In this document: one piece after another, positions 17,971-26,737 of the stretch
How the letters are laid out: every line of letters begins with the position of its first letter
Numbering within the stretch: position 1 is the stretch's first letter
Source of the DNA: Comamonadaceae bacterium OS-4
GTDB lineage: Bacteria; Pseudomonadota; Gammaproteobacteria; Burkholderiales; Burkholderiaceae_C
Reading direction: 5' to 3'
Assembly: GCA_027924025.1 (NCBI GenBank)
Contig: AP026970.1
Location: 2,130,501 to 2,194,500 of the forward strand
Length of the DNA stretch: 64,000 nucleotides
Made by a program: the position numbers and the translations under genes
The notes under the pieces: generated by a model
Seen by the model: only the letters and a program-made list of their open reading frames with translations
Database searches by the model: none
Told to the model about the DNA's origin: nothing

Positions 17971-18798
17971 ATGAACACCATTCTTATCACCGGCGCCAGC
18001 GATGGCATCGGCGCCGCCAGTGCACGGCAGCTCAAGGCCAAAGGGCACCACGTCATCCTCGTGGGCCGCTCACGCGAAAAAACCGAAGCACTGGCCCGCG
18101 AGCTGGGGGCGCCATTTCATCTGGCCGATTTCACCCGCCTGGCCGATGTGCAGCGGCTGGCCCTAGAGCTTGCACATCACCCGCGCATCGAGGTGCTGGC
18201 CAACAACGCAGGCGGCATCATGGGCCCGCGGGAGCTCACCCAAGACGGGTTCGAAAAGACCTTTCAAGTGAACCACCTTGCCCCCTTCCTTTTGACCAAG
18301 CTGCTGATGCCGCAGCTGATAGCGGGCAAAGCCAAAGTGATACAAACCGCCAGTATTGCGGCCAATGTGTTTGGCGGCAGCTTTGATATCCACGACCTGA
18401 ACAACGAACGCCACTACCGGCCGGAGCAGGCCTATGGCAACGGCAAGCTGGAAAACATTCTCTTCACCCGCGAACTCCAGCGCCGGCATGGTGCCGACGG
18501 TATTGCGGCAGTGGCGTTTCACCCCGGCGTGGTGCGCAGCAACTTTGCCAGCGAGACCAGCCACCTCATGCGGGTGCTTTATCACACCCCTTTGAAATAC
18601 CTCTTCACCATCAGCCCGGAGTCCAGCGGGCAGCGCCTGACTGCGCTTGCCGAAGGACAGCCCGGTACCGACTGGCAACCCGGTGAGATGTACAACAAAA
18701 CCAAACCCATGCCCCTGCGTCTTCAGGATGCTGATGGCAGCGCCGCGCGCAGTTTGTGGGAACAAAGCGAAGCGATGGTGGCTCCGTTCTGCCGATAG
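17971..18798 (+). CDS. Short-chain dehydrogenase/reductase
   Basis: 275 residues from the ATG at 17971. The Rossmann nucleotide motif TGASDGIG is at residues 7-14, NNAGG at about 78, the catalytic Ser in QTASIAA, and the YxxxK pair in AYGNGKLEN. The layout resembles retinol dehydrogenase/WW-oxidoreductase-like SDRs. The substrate is unknown. It is convergent with the siderophore-interacting protein gene, 12 bases apart, with no obvious terminator between them. Confidence 0.85.
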   Translation: MNTILITGASDGIGAASARQLKAKGHHVILVGRSREKTEALARELGAPFHLADFTRLADVQRLALELAHHPRIEVLANNAGGIMGPRELTQDGFEKTFQVNHLAPFLLTKLLMPQLIAGKAKVIQTASIAANVFGGSFDIHDLNNERHYRPEQAYGNGKLENILFTRELQRRHGADGIAAVAFHPGVVRSNFASETSHLMRVLYHTPLKYLFTISPESSGQRLTALAEGQPGTDWQPGEMYNKTKPMPLRLQDADGSAARSLWEQSEAMVAPFCR

Positions 18799-18810
18799 GT
18801 TACGCCCGGT

Positions 18811-19644
18811 TCACCGGTCGAACGACTCATGGCTGGCCATGCTGCCCTTGCGCCAATAGCCTGATGCACGAACCCACTTCGGATTGGCGCGACGTTCGTT
18901 GATCAGAAAAGCGTGCATGGCCTTGGCTTGGGCCGACTCGCACGCAATCCAACTGCAAAAGTGGCCGCTCGGCATGCGCATCTGGGCTAACGCGTCCAGA
19001 AGGGATTGATGCTCCTCTCGGTGGACCCACACCAGATTCACATCGGCAAGACTGGGCAGCGGGATGTGATCGGCGTGGCTGTCCACCTCCATCAAGACTT
19101 CTGCCCGCGCGCCCGCCGGGAGCTCGGCCAGGCGCCTGGCTATGGCCGGCAGTCCGGTGTCGTCACCCACCAGCAAGTGCCAATCAAAACCGGTCGGAAC
19201 CATAAAAGACCCTTTGGGACCGGCGATTCCCAGCCTCTGCCCGACTTGGGCTTGCTCTGCCCAGCAAGTGGCAGGGCCGCCCGGCTGGTGTAGCGCGAAG
19301 TCAATTTGCAGAGTGCGCTTCACCGGGTCAAACTGCCCGGGGGTGTAATCGCGCATCACCGGTCGCGTTCCCTCGGGCCAGATGGGGCCGTCATCACCCA
19401 GCGCAGGGGCCGGGAGTTCACCCGTTACAGGGTCAGGAAAGAATACTTTGACGTGGTCGTCAAACCCCGTGCTGACAAAGCCGTCGAGGGCATCCCCCTG
19501 AAGGGTCACACGCAACAGGTGCGGGGTCAGGCGGTCGACCCGGCATACCTCCAACAAACGAAACCGCAGGGGATGCCGCACACGCTGGATGGTCAAATCG
19601 GAAACTGCACCCGTGCTGCTGATGGATTCGGTGGGCAGTGACAT
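18811..19644 (-). CDS. Siderophore-interacting protein (FAD-dependent ferric reductase, YqjH/ViuB-like)
   Basis: 277 residues. The FAD-binding half contains RDYTPGQFD and GPKGSF, and the NAD(P)H-binding half contains GDDTGLPAIARRL and ends GYWRKG, the classic SIP family order. Such enzymes release iron from ferric siderophores in the cytoplasm. The ATG overlaps the stop of the upstream PadR-type gene (TGATG), so the two are co-translated. This pairing parallels E. coli YqjI (metal-responsive PadR repressor) and YqjH (ferric reductase), except that the E. coli genes are divergent. Confidence 0.87.
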   Translation of the reverse strand: MSLPTESISSTGAVSDLTIQRVRHPLRFRLLEVCRVDRLTPHLLRVTLQGDALDGFVSTGFDDHVKVFFPDPVTGELPAPALGDDGPIWPEGTRPVMRDYTPGQFDPVKRTLQIDFALHQPGGPATCWAEQAQVGQRLGIAGPKGSFMVPTGFDWHLLVGDDTGLPAIARRLAELPAGARAEVLMEVDSHADHIPLPSLADVNLVWVHREEHQSLLDALAQMRMPSGHFCSWIACESAQAKAMHAFLINERRANPKWVRASGYWRKGSMASHESFDR

Positions 19645-20228
19645 CAGATTTTCTCCAGCTGCTGGGCCGCGTGATCCAGCACCGCTGCAAATGCATTGGC
19701 TTGATCAACCGTCAATGGCTCTCGGGACAGGCGCATCCGCATCGCAAGTTTGAGGTTCTCCATTGCGCGCATCACCTGGGGCGGGCGCCCTCCGCGCGGG
19801 CCTGCGCCGTCAGCGCCGTCACTCATCCGGGCCAGCATGGCGTCGGTCATCTCGCGGTTTTCTTCGAGGAACACCTTGCCGGCTTCGGTGATAGCGTAGC
19901 TTTTCCGTCCACCAGCGTCCGCTGTCTGGCCGCTCAAATACCCTTGCTCTTCCAATAGAGTGAGCGTCGGGTACACGGTGCCCGGGCTGGGACTGTAGCT
20001 GCCGCCCAACCGGTCTTCGATCAACTTGATAAGTTCATAGCCATGGCTCGGCTTGTCGCAGATCAGTTGTAACAACACAAAGCGCAGGCCGCCATGACTG
20101 AACACGCGCCCACCTCCGCGGCGACCCGGATGGTCGAGACTGCGCCCGCCATGCCGACCGCCCCCGGCGACGTCATCTGCTCCGCTGGAACGCATTTGAT
20201 AGGTGAAGTGTCTTGAGGGGTACCGCAT
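19644..20228 (-). CDS. PadR-family regulator, YqjI-like
   Basis: 194 residues from the ATG at 20228, chosen because AAGGAT lies 5-6 bases upstream and because a longer start at 20255 would fall inside the operator-like dyad. The N-terminal 50 residues are Gly/Arg/His-rich (RHGGRSLDHPGRRGGGR), like the metal-binding extension of E. coli YqjI but without its cysteines. The PadR winged helix follows: FSHGGLRFVLLQLI, SHGYELIKLIED, YSPSPGTVYPTLTLLEEQG. It should repress its own operon and release on metal binding (nickel or iron for YqjI; inference here). Confidence 0.82.
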   Translation of the reverse strand: MRYPSRHFTYQMRSSGADDVAGGGRHGGRSLDHPGRRGGGRVFSHGGLRFVLLQLICDKPSHGYELIKLIEDRLGGSYSPSPGTVYPTLTLLEEQGYLSGQTADAGGRKSYAITEAGKVFLEENREMTDAMLARMSDGADGAGPRGGRPPQVMRAMENLKLAMRMRLSREPLTVDQANAFAAVLDHAAQQLEKI

Positions 20229-20243
20229 CGACATCCTTGTTGA

Positions 20244-20282
20244 TTTAGATTGCATTTATGATATATCTAAATGCAATCTAAA
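20244..20282. promoter_or_regulatory. Perfect inverted repeat, probable PadR/YqjI-type operator
   Basis: Arms TTTAGATTGCATTTA (20244-20258) and TAAATGCAATCTAAA (20268-20282) are perfect 15-base complements around a nine-base centre that includes GATATATC. It lies 16 bases before the chosen PadR start, where a self-regulating repressor would bind. Confidence 0.7.
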
Positions 20283-20384
20283 CCATGGGCAAGCATGGGC
20301 TTTACCCCAGGTTTACAGAAATGGCAAGGAGGTTTCGATCGTGCAAGGTGGGTGCCCCCCCAGCCCGGTGGCGCCTGTGCAGTG

Positions 20385-21797
20385 TCAAGGCCCAGTTACA
20401 GGCTGGTGGGCTGGATAAGGTGTTGACAGCAGAACATAGAGGCCTGCCGCAAAGAAAAGCAAAATCATGGCCATGCCGGCGCGGGCACTACCGGTCCAAT
20501 CCGTCACGAGTGCCACACTGAGCGGCGCCAGAAAACTCGTTGCCCGACCGGCCAGTGCATAAATACCAAAGTAGCGGCCGGCTTCGTCAGCAGCAACGCT
20601 GCGTGCCAGATAAGCTCTGGAGGACGCTTGTACTGGGCCGAACGCGAGGCCGACCAGCAGGCCGAACGCGACGTACGCTTTTTCCGCACCTGTGGCAAAC
20701 AAGCCACCCGTGTCGGTCATGGCAAAAGTCCAAAGTCCAAACAAGGTGAAGCCCGGTCCGGTGGAAATAATGCCGAGGGTGGCCGCCAACAACGTGACGA
20801 TAGCGCCTATCACCACCCGCTTCGAGCCACGCTTAGTGTCCATCCTGCCGCCCCAGACGGAGCCGCCAATGGCGGTGATATTGAGGATGATTCCGTAGAT
20901 GCCCAGCTCAATGATGGACCAGCCAAACATGCCGGCGGCAAACCCGCCCCCCAGCGCCAACAGGGCTCCGATACCGTCTTGGTAGAGCATCCGTGCTATC
21001 AGAAAGCGCATCAGCCCGGCGCGGCGCCGCAGCTCGCCCAAGGTCTGGCGCATTTCCGAGAGCCCCAGCCTGACCGCCTCCCCCATAGGGCGGCGGGTGC
21101 CACGGTCAGGGGTGAACAAGAACATCGGGAGGATAAAAACGAGGTACCACAGCGCCGAAAGAGGCCCGGTCACGCGGGCATCCTCCCCCGAGGCCGGCGA
21201 GAGTCCGAACAGGGGCTCGATACCGATAAGTGTTTTGCCAGTAGCCGCACTTCCGGCCAGCAGAGTCAGCACAATGATCAACACCAACATGCCGCCCAAA
21301 TAGCCCAGACCGAATGCGGTGTTGGACACAGCGCCGATCTTCTCGTTGCGGACGAGAGACGGAAGCATCGAGTCATTGAAAACGATAGAGAACTCGGCGG
21401 CTACGGCGGCCACGGTGTAGGCCAACAAAATCCAGAAAACACTGGAGCCCGGTGCGGCACTCCACAAACACAGCAGCCCCGCGATTTTCAGCACAGCAAA
21501 GGCTGCAATCCATGTCTTACGTGGCCCGCTCTGGTCTGCAATAGAGCCAAGCACCGGCGCCAGCACCGCCATCACCAAGCCGCCGATAGCGATGGCATAG
21601 CCCCAAGCCGCTTGCCCCGCCACCGGATCGGGGTTGCCGTTCGCATCGAGCACCATGCGTGAGATGAAATACGGCCCGAAGATGAAGGTGGTTACCACCG
21701 TGAAAAAGGGCTGCGCAGCCCAGTCAAACAACATCCAGCTCCAGATGCCTTTTCGATCGGTCGGTTGCGCGTGTGCGCCGGGGGAAGATGGGGACAT
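20385..21797 (-). CDS. MFS transporter, UMF1 (Atg22-like) type
   Basis: 470 residues with about 12 hydrophobic segments. The opening block WSWMLFDWAAQPFFTVV and YFGIYALAGRATSFLAP near the C-terminus are typical of the UMF1 family, relatives of yeast vacuolar exporter Atg22. In bacteria the substrates are undefined. It is transcribed alone; the PadR pair lies downstream on the same strand after a gap of about 100 bases. The 3' end overlaps a plus-strand tiny reading frame that I do not call. Confidence 0.85.
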   Translation of the reverse strand: MSPSSPGAHAQPTDRKGIWSWMLFDWAAQPFFTVVTTFIFGPYFISRMVLDANGNPDPVAGQAAWGYAIAIGGLVMAVLAPVLGSIADQSGPRKTWIAAFAVLKIAGLLCLWSAAPGSSVFWILLAYTVAAVAAEFSIVFNDSMLPSLVRNEKIGAVSNTAFGLGYLGGMLVLIIVLTLLAGSAATGKTLIGIEPLFGLSPASGEDARVTGPLSALWYLVFILPMFLFTPDRGTRRPMGEAVRLGLSEMRQTLGELRRRAGLMRFLIARMLYQDGIGALLALGGGFAAGMFGWSIIELGIYGIILNITAIGGSVWGGRMDTKRGSKRVVIGAIVTLLAATLGIISTGPGFTLFGLWTFAMTDTGGLFATGAEKAYVAFGLLVGLAFGPVQASSRAYLARSVAADEAGRYFGIYALAGRATSFLAPLSVALVTDWTGSARAGMAMILLFFAAGLYVLLSTPYPAHQPVTGP

Positions 21798-21829
21798 GGG
21801 ATCTCCGTATCAGACAGCTTGGCCGAAGC

Positions 21830-23632
21830 TTACCGAAACAGCGCAGGCAGGCCGGTTGCCAGTGGCGGGATCAGAGCAATCAGCAATGTGCCCACAAAAA
21901 TCGCCGCCATGGCAGGCAACACCGACCGGGCCACTGTGGCAATAGACTTCTTGAACATGGCCGATGCGAAATAGATATTCATGCCGGCAGGTGGGCACAG
22001 AAAGCCCACCTCCATCGCCGCCAAAAAGATGATGCCAAAGTGAACCGGGTCGATGCCATAAGACTTCGCCAGCGGAAGCAGTAGCGGCACCAGCACCACG
22101 ATAGCCGCGTAGATTTCCATCAGGGCAGCGGCGAAAAACAGAAAAATGCACAGCAACACCAGAAACACATAGCGGTTCGGAATGACGCTTTGCACCCACT
22201 CGACCGCCTGGTCCGGAATTCCGGCGTCGATCATGAAGTTGGTGAGCGCCAGTGCCATGCCCAGTATCAGCATGACGCCGCCGATGATCTGGGCGCAGTC
22301 GCTGAAGGTGCGGGCGAGTTGTTTCAGGCCCAATTCACGATGAACAAGTGCTTGGGTGAACAAGGCGTAGGCGGCGGTGAGAGCCGCGCTTTCCATGGGT
22401 GTGGCCAGGCCGCTCAGCAAGCTCCCAAGCGCAACCAAAGGGGTTGCGATTTCCCATTTTGCGACCCACGCGGCGGACAGTGCGCCATGAAAATCTGGCG
22501 CTGTACCTGCCGGGGCCGCCTTGTCGCGGCGCAAAAAACCACCCAGCAGAAGCAGGCAGAGCACCATCAACAGGGCCGGAATCAAACCGGCAAGAAACAT
22601 GTCCGTGATCGGTACCCGGGCGATCACAGCGTACAAAATCAAGGGTACGGAAGGCGCCAGTAGCACGCCCAGTGCGCTCGCACTCGTGACAAGACCAATA
22701 CCGCGCTGCTCCGGGTAACCGGCCTTCATCAATAAAGGAAGCAACAAGCCGCCGAGCGCCAGAATGGTGACGCCACTGCCGCCAGTGAAGGCGGTGAAGG
22801 TGGAGCACAACACAGCCGCAGCAATCACGCTGCCCCGCACGCCCCCACCGAACATGGCCACAAACAACGCGCTCAGCCGCTGCGCCGCGCCACTGCGCGC
22901 GAGCAACAGGCCAGCCAAGGTGTAAAGCGGCAGCGCGGGTAGCGAAGCGTTGACAGTGATCTGGTAATGGCTTAGCGCCACCGACGCCAGCGGCAGTGCG
23001 TCACCTGCGAACAGTAGCAGCGACAGGCCGCCCAGCACCGCAAACACCGGTGCGCCGGCGATCAGCATGACGGCAAGGAGCAGCAGGCCGGGAGTCATAG
23101 CCAGGGGCATTCCATCCTGATGCACACCGAGTGCCCAACCCGCCAGCGGCAGCAGCACCGCGAGCGGCCAGCGCAGCAGGGGCGCTCCAGTGCAGCGAGA
23201 GGCCAGCCGGATGCCCAACAGCATAAAACCCAGCGGCATGCTGGCTTGCACCCACCACACCGGAACACCGTAAGCCAGCGCCTGCGGGGCCAGCATTTCA
23301 GTGGCCACAAAGCGCCAGCTAGCCAAGGCCAGCAAACCCGCCAGCACACCGCTGGCACCCTGCACCAGGCTTCTGATCAAGGCTTGGGTACCGGCATTGC
23401 CCCACTGTCCGAGGCTGGAGCCCAGCGAAGTCAGGTGACCGTATCGCTCCGCCGCCACCGCGCCGAACATGGTCATCACCAAGCCAAGGTGCTGCACCAG
23501 CACCGACGCGTTTTCCACGCCTAAACCGCTACTGGCGCGCAAACCCATTTCAACCACAGGCAGCAACACCATGAGGGCCAGCGCGGTGCCTGACAGCAAC
23601 TCGTCGAGGCGCCCCCAGTGTGCGAACCGCAT
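21830..23632 (-). CDS. TRAP transporter fused small and large permease (QM)
   Basis: 600 residues. Residues 1 to about 165 are a four-helix DctQ-like small subunit (WWVQASMPLGFMLLGIRL near its end). From about 175 the chain is a DctM-like large subunit of the ion transporter superfamily, with TAFTGGSGVTILALGG, LAPSVPLILYAVI and LCPPAGMNIYF. Such permeases import organic acids using a sodium gradient. Its start overlaps the stop of the binding-protein gene by one base, so the three genes tatT-tatP-tatQM form one operon. The fused form is common in these systems. Confidence 0.93.
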   Translation of the reverse strand: MRFAHWGRLDELLSGTALALMVLLPVVEMGLRASSGLGVENASVLVQHLGLVMTMFGAVAAERYGHLTSLGSSLGQWGNAGTQALIRSLVQGASGVLAGLLALASWRFVATEMLAPQALAYGVPVWWVQASMPLGFMLLGIRLASRCTGAPLLRWPLAVLLPLAGWALGVHQDGMPLAMTPGLLLLAVMLIAGAPVFAVLGGLSLLLFAGDALPLASVALSHYQITVNASLPALPLYTLAGLLLARSGAAQRLSALFVAMFGGGVRGSVIAAAVLCSTFTAFTGGSGVTILALGGLLLPLLMKAGYPEQRGIGLVTSASALGVLLAPSVPLILYAVIARVPITDMFLAGLIPALLMVLCLLLLGGFLRRDKAAPAGTAPDFHGALSAAWVAKWEIATPLVALGSLLSGLATPMESAALTAAYALFTQALVHRELGLKQLARTFSDCAQIIGGVMLILGMALALTNFMIDAGIPDQAVEWVQSVIPNRYVFLVLLCIFLFFAAALMEIYAAIVVLVPLLLPLAKSYGIDPVHFGIIFLAAMEVGFLCPPAGMNIYFASAMFKKSIATVARSVLPAMAAIFVGTLLIALIPPLATGLPALFR

Positions 23633-24642
23633 CAGCGCTTCCCGGCCCGGTAGGCGCGCAAATGTACAAAGACCTCATCAAAAGTGTCAGCCGGAACCAT
23701 GGCTCCGCGGATGCGCGGGTACAGCTGTTCCGCCAAGGCATTCCACTCGCGCATTTGCGCCTCGTTCGGGCGGTTTACGGTGAGGCCGCGCTTTTGCATC
23801 GCGCTGACGGCCTCATCTACCTCTTTGCGAGCCTGTGCCCGCATGGCAAGACCGGCTTTTTCGCCGGCTTTGCGCAGCGCATCCTGGCCCGCAGGCGTCA
23901 TGGCATCCCATGCTTTCTGGGTGACGACCAGCGCACCGACAATCGGCGCCCAGTTGATGTCCAGCATGTGTTTGGCGGTGCCGAACACCTGGCTGGCCAG
24001 GGCGAAGTAAGGTGTGGAGGGCAGCACGTCGATCATGCCTGTCTGGATGGCGGCCAATGCGTCGCCGGTTTCCAGTGGCACCGGGGTATAGCCCAAGCTT
24101 TTCATGATGGCTTGCTGCTCCGGCTCACTGCCCCACGCAAAGAACTTGCGACTTTTGAAATCTGCGGGGCTGAATGCCGCCTCTTTGCTGAAAAACCGCA
24201 CCCAGCCCGCGTCGCCCCAACCGATCACGACAAAGCCCTTGTCCAGGAAACGCTTTTCCATGCCGGCGCGCATTTTGTCCCGCACGTAATCGATTTCCTC
24301 CCAGCTCCTGAACAGGAGGGGCAAGTTTTGGAGTGCGGCAATGCTGGGTTCGATGTCGCGCAGCCCCACTACCGACATCAGCCCGCCCTGCAACTGGCCG
24401 ATGCGCATGCGCCGAACGATTTCCGCCTCGCCGCCCTGGCTTCCGTCGGTAAATACCGTAAAGCGTGCACCGGCGCCTTGGGCGGTGCGCCAGGCCTCGC
24501 CCAGCTCCAGCAATGACTGGTGATAGAGCGAGTTCTTCGGCACCACACTGGCGATGCGAAGCTGCGCGACTTGAGCTTGGCTGGTGAGCGGAAATACAAG
24601 ACTAGCGAGAAGGGCAAGAGTCAGGCGGCGTGGAGTGTGCAT
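23632..24642 (-). CDS. TRAP transporter substrate-binding protein (DctP/TatP type)
   Basis: 336 residues with a signal peptide (cleavage after SQAQ at about 23). The mature domain has the DctP pattern LRIASVVPKNS near the start and KFFAWGSEPEQQAIMKSLGYTPV in the middle, which places the usual ligand-binding region at about 165-190. The canonical ligand-pairing arginine of sialic acid-type proteins is not obvious in that block. The neighbouring TatT-like lipoprotein puts it in the TPR-associated TRAP group, whose ligands may be hydrophobic. Stop and start overlap with the permease. Confidence 0.9.
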   Translation of the reverse strand: MHTPRRLTLALLASLVFPLTSQAQVAQLRIASVVPKNSLYHQSLLELGEAWRTAQGAGARFTVFTDGSQGGEAEIVRRMRIGQLQGGLMSVVGLRDIEPSIAALQNLPLLFRSWEEIDYVRDKMRAGMEKRFLDKGFVVIGWGDAGWVRFFSKEAAFSPADFKSRKFFAWGSEPEQQAIMKSLGYTPVPLETGDALAAIQTGMIDVLPSTPYFALASQVFGTAKHMLDINWAPIVGALVVTQKAWDAMTPAGQDALRKAGEKAGLAMRAQARKEVDEAVSAMQKRGLTVNRPNEAQMREWNALAEQLYPRIRGAMVPADTFDEVFVHLRAYRAGKR

Positions 24643-24645
24643 AGG

Positions 24646-25518
24646 TCAGAACCGGTCGTCGAGCGTGTTGAGCAGCCACTGCGCGCGTTCGCGCATGACT
24701 TCGTTGGCTAAGTTGCGATGTGTTTGAGCGACTTGCAGGGCCTGTTGCAGGAGCGCCTCAAAGCGCGGGCGATCACCGGCGGGCAGTGCCAAGGCTTCTG
24801 CCTCAGCCACCAACACGCCAGCACTGCGGCCCGCGCCGGATTGCGCAGCACGGGCAAAGTAGGTGGCGGCAATCGCGGTACTGCCGCCGGGCCGGGAGGC
24901 CTCCAGGGTGCCGAGCAAAGAGGCGATGGCACCTTCGTCATGGTGTGGCGCCAAAGCATACGCCGCCTGTGCAAGCCGCAGCACTTGCGGCAAGTCGGCC
25001 ACGCGCTCGGGCTGGTCCTTGCTGAGTGAAATAGATGCGGCCCATGCAGCTGCTGTCCAGTAAGCGAGGCCCACCTGTTCGGCACGGAGTGGTATTGGCT
25101 TGTTGGTGGCGAGTGTCTCCAGCAGGCCGGGCTGCTGCAAAGTCAGTGCACGTAGGCCGTGCTGCTTGGCGCGTTCGTATAGGCGCGCCGCCCGCTGGCG
25201 CTGCTGCAGCGCGGCTTTGACATCTTGTGTTTCAAGCTTCTCCGCTTCGAAGGCCACAAAGGCGTAGGCATATTGGGTGAAGCCACTCGCGACCGAGGTG
25301 GCCAGCGCGGTATGTGCCGGCGTTTTCAGGAGTATCGACTCGGACAGCTTTAAATAAAAGGCACTGGCCTCGCGTGCAAGTTGCAGGTCCTCTTCAGCTG
25401 CTGAAGACTGACTGGCCAGCGCATCCGCCATGCCCCTCGCCACAAGGCTTTGGGTGGAACAAGCGGACAGCAAACCACACAATCCGAGTACTAAAACCGG
25501 TAGAAAAGACACTTGCAT
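24646..25518 (-). CDS. TatT-like TPR lipoprotein of a TRAP transporter
   Basis: 290 residues. The lipoprotein signal ends LLSAC at about 20, and the rest is all-helical with TPR-like spacing. The order FYLKLSESILLKTPAHTALATSVASGFTQYAYAFVAFEA is the TRAP T-component signature. In Treponema the TatT protein forms a trimer with a central pore and hands ligand to TatP. The gene starts the operon, three bases before the tatP-like gene, so complex formation with TatP is expected. It is not a general TPR protein. Confidence 0.85.
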   Translation of the reverse strand: MQVSFLPVLVLGLCGLLSACSTQSLVARGMADALASQSSAAEEDLQLAREASAFYLKLSESILLKTPAHTALATSVASGFTQYAYAFVAFEAEKLETQDVKAALQQRQRAARLYERAKQHGLRALTLQQPGLLETLATNKPIPLRAEQVGLAYWTAAAWAASISLSKDQPERVADLPQVLRLAQAAYALAPHHDEGAIASLLGTLEASRPGGSTAIAATYFARAAQSGAGRSAGVLVAEAEALALPAGDRPRFEALLQQALQVAQTHRNLANEVMRERAQWLLNTLDDRF

Positions 25519-25622
25519 GGAGGCAGTATGTCATGGGCAAGGCCAGGTTTTTCAGGGCGGTGCGCAGCTGTTGTTGGATGCACAAAACCCCAAAAAAATC
25601 ACGAAAAACTGCCATCGTGTCA

Positions 25623-25641
25623 CGATCTTGAAACAAGATCG
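25623..25641. repeat. Perfect hairpin/dyad between the LysR gene and the TRAP operon
   Basis: CGATCTTG, three A, CAAGATCG is a perfect 8-base-arm dyad about 105 bases upstream of the tatT start and about 50 bases from the LysR stop. It lacks a T tract, so an operator for the TRAP operon is as likely as a terminator. Confidence 0.4.
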
Positions 25642-25692
25642 GAATATCGGGCCCAGCGCACGAAGGCGTCCATCCTGTCAACCGGAGCCGAA

Positions 25693-26619
25693 TCATTCAT
25701 CGCCCGAAGGAGCCTGCAGCGTAGCAGTGACCTGCGCAATCACATGCTGTGCCAAGGGTGACGGCGTGCGGCCCCTGAGCATCACCAGCCCCAAATCGCT
25801 GTAGGCCGGCGAGAAGCCCGGTGTCTCGAGCTGCACCAAACGCCCGTCGTTGATCTCAATGGCCACTGCCGTCACCGGTGCAATCAGCACGCTGTCGGTG
25901 GCGAGTGCCACGTGCTTGAGGGTGCGCACATCGTCACATTCCAGGGCGATCGGCAAGGCGTCTGCACTGCTCTGCCCCATCAGCTGGACCAGCAGTGTCT
26001 GCATGGCCACCGGCACCCGCACGGTCGCAATGCCGTGCAACACCATGGCCTCCAGCAGTGCCTTGGGATTGAGGGGGCCCGCCTCCAGCAAAGGGTGCCC
26101 CGCACGCACAAACAGGCCTGCCGGCAGTTGCACCAGTTGTGTCACCTCCAGATCGGGTGCGCGGGGAATGTCGCGTGTGTCTGCCAGAAAAAACTCCAGC
26201 TCCTCAGCCCGCAAGCGGCTTAGCAGCAGCTCCCAGTTGCCCACACTCGCGCGGATCTGGACGCCGGGGTGGGACTGCCGCACCTGCACCAACAGCGGCG
26301 CCAGCACCGTGGCGGCAGGGAACGGCCCGACGCCAAACGCCGTGTTGCCCAAGGTGCGGTCCCGGTACAAATTGACATCCCGCAGCAGGCAGCGGCTCTC
26401 AAATACCAGCCGGCGTGCCCGCTCCAACACGAACTCGCCTGCCGGTGTGGGCTTCACCTCCAGCGCGCCACGGTCAAACAGGCGCAGATTCAGCGCAGCC
26501 TCCGCGGCCTGAATACTGCGGCTCAAAGCCGGCTGGCTCAGATGCAGATGCTCTGCAGCCCGGGCGAAATTGCGCTTGTCGGCCAAGGCGACGATGTGCG
26601 TCAGGTGTTTGATATCCAT
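25693..26619 (-). CDS. LysR-family transcriptional regulator
   Basis: 308 residues. The N-terminal winged helix-turn-helix is clear (RNFARAAEHLHLSQPALSRSIQAAEAALNLRLFDRG, residues about 16-51), followed by the substrate-binding domain. The effector is unknown. It is divergent from the sterol desaturase-like gene at 26738 across a 118-base control region full of repeats, so that gene is the likely target. The TRAP operon downstream on the same strand is another possible target. Confidence 0.9.
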   Translation of the reverse strand: MDIKHLTHIVALADKRNFARAAEHLHLSQPALSRSIQAAEAALNLRLFDRGALEVKPTPAGEFVLERARRLVFESRCLLRDVNLYRDRTLGNTAFGVGPFPAATVLAPLLVQVRQSHPGVQIRASVGNWELLLSRLRAEELEFFLADTRDIPRAPDLEVTQLVQLPAGLFVRAGHPLLEAGPLNPKALLEAMVLHGIATVRVPVAMQTLLVQLMGQSSADALPIALECDDVRTLKHVALATDSVLIAPVTAVAIEINDGRLVQLETPGFSPAYSDLGLVMLRGRTPSPLAQHVIAQVTATLQAPSGDE

Positions 26620-26631
26620 AGCGATCCATCT

Positions 26632-26671
26632 AATGCATTGAACTCATTGAAATTAGCATTCGAATGCATTG
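26632..26671. promoter_or_regulatory. Repeated palindromes, likely LysR binding region
   Basis: AATGCATTG occurs at 26632-26640 and again at 26663-26671, 31 bases apart (about three helical turns). A further palindrome GCATTCGAATGC lies at 26656-26667. This is the arrangement expected for recognition and activation half-sites of a LysR tetramer between divergent genes. Confidence 0.6.
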
Positions 26672-26737
26672 GACGCAATCAAGCAGAACCCGAACAATGG
26701 CGTCCGGGCACACACATAAAACCAGGAGACAAGGCCT

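Noticed and set aside
20341..20418. Tiny plus-strand frame of 25 codons with an AAGGAGG site eight bases upstream, near the PadR operator
   Set aside because: It overlaps the 3' end of the UMF1 gene, has low-complexity Pro/Gly content and no supporting homologue that I know. The good ribosome site may be chance.
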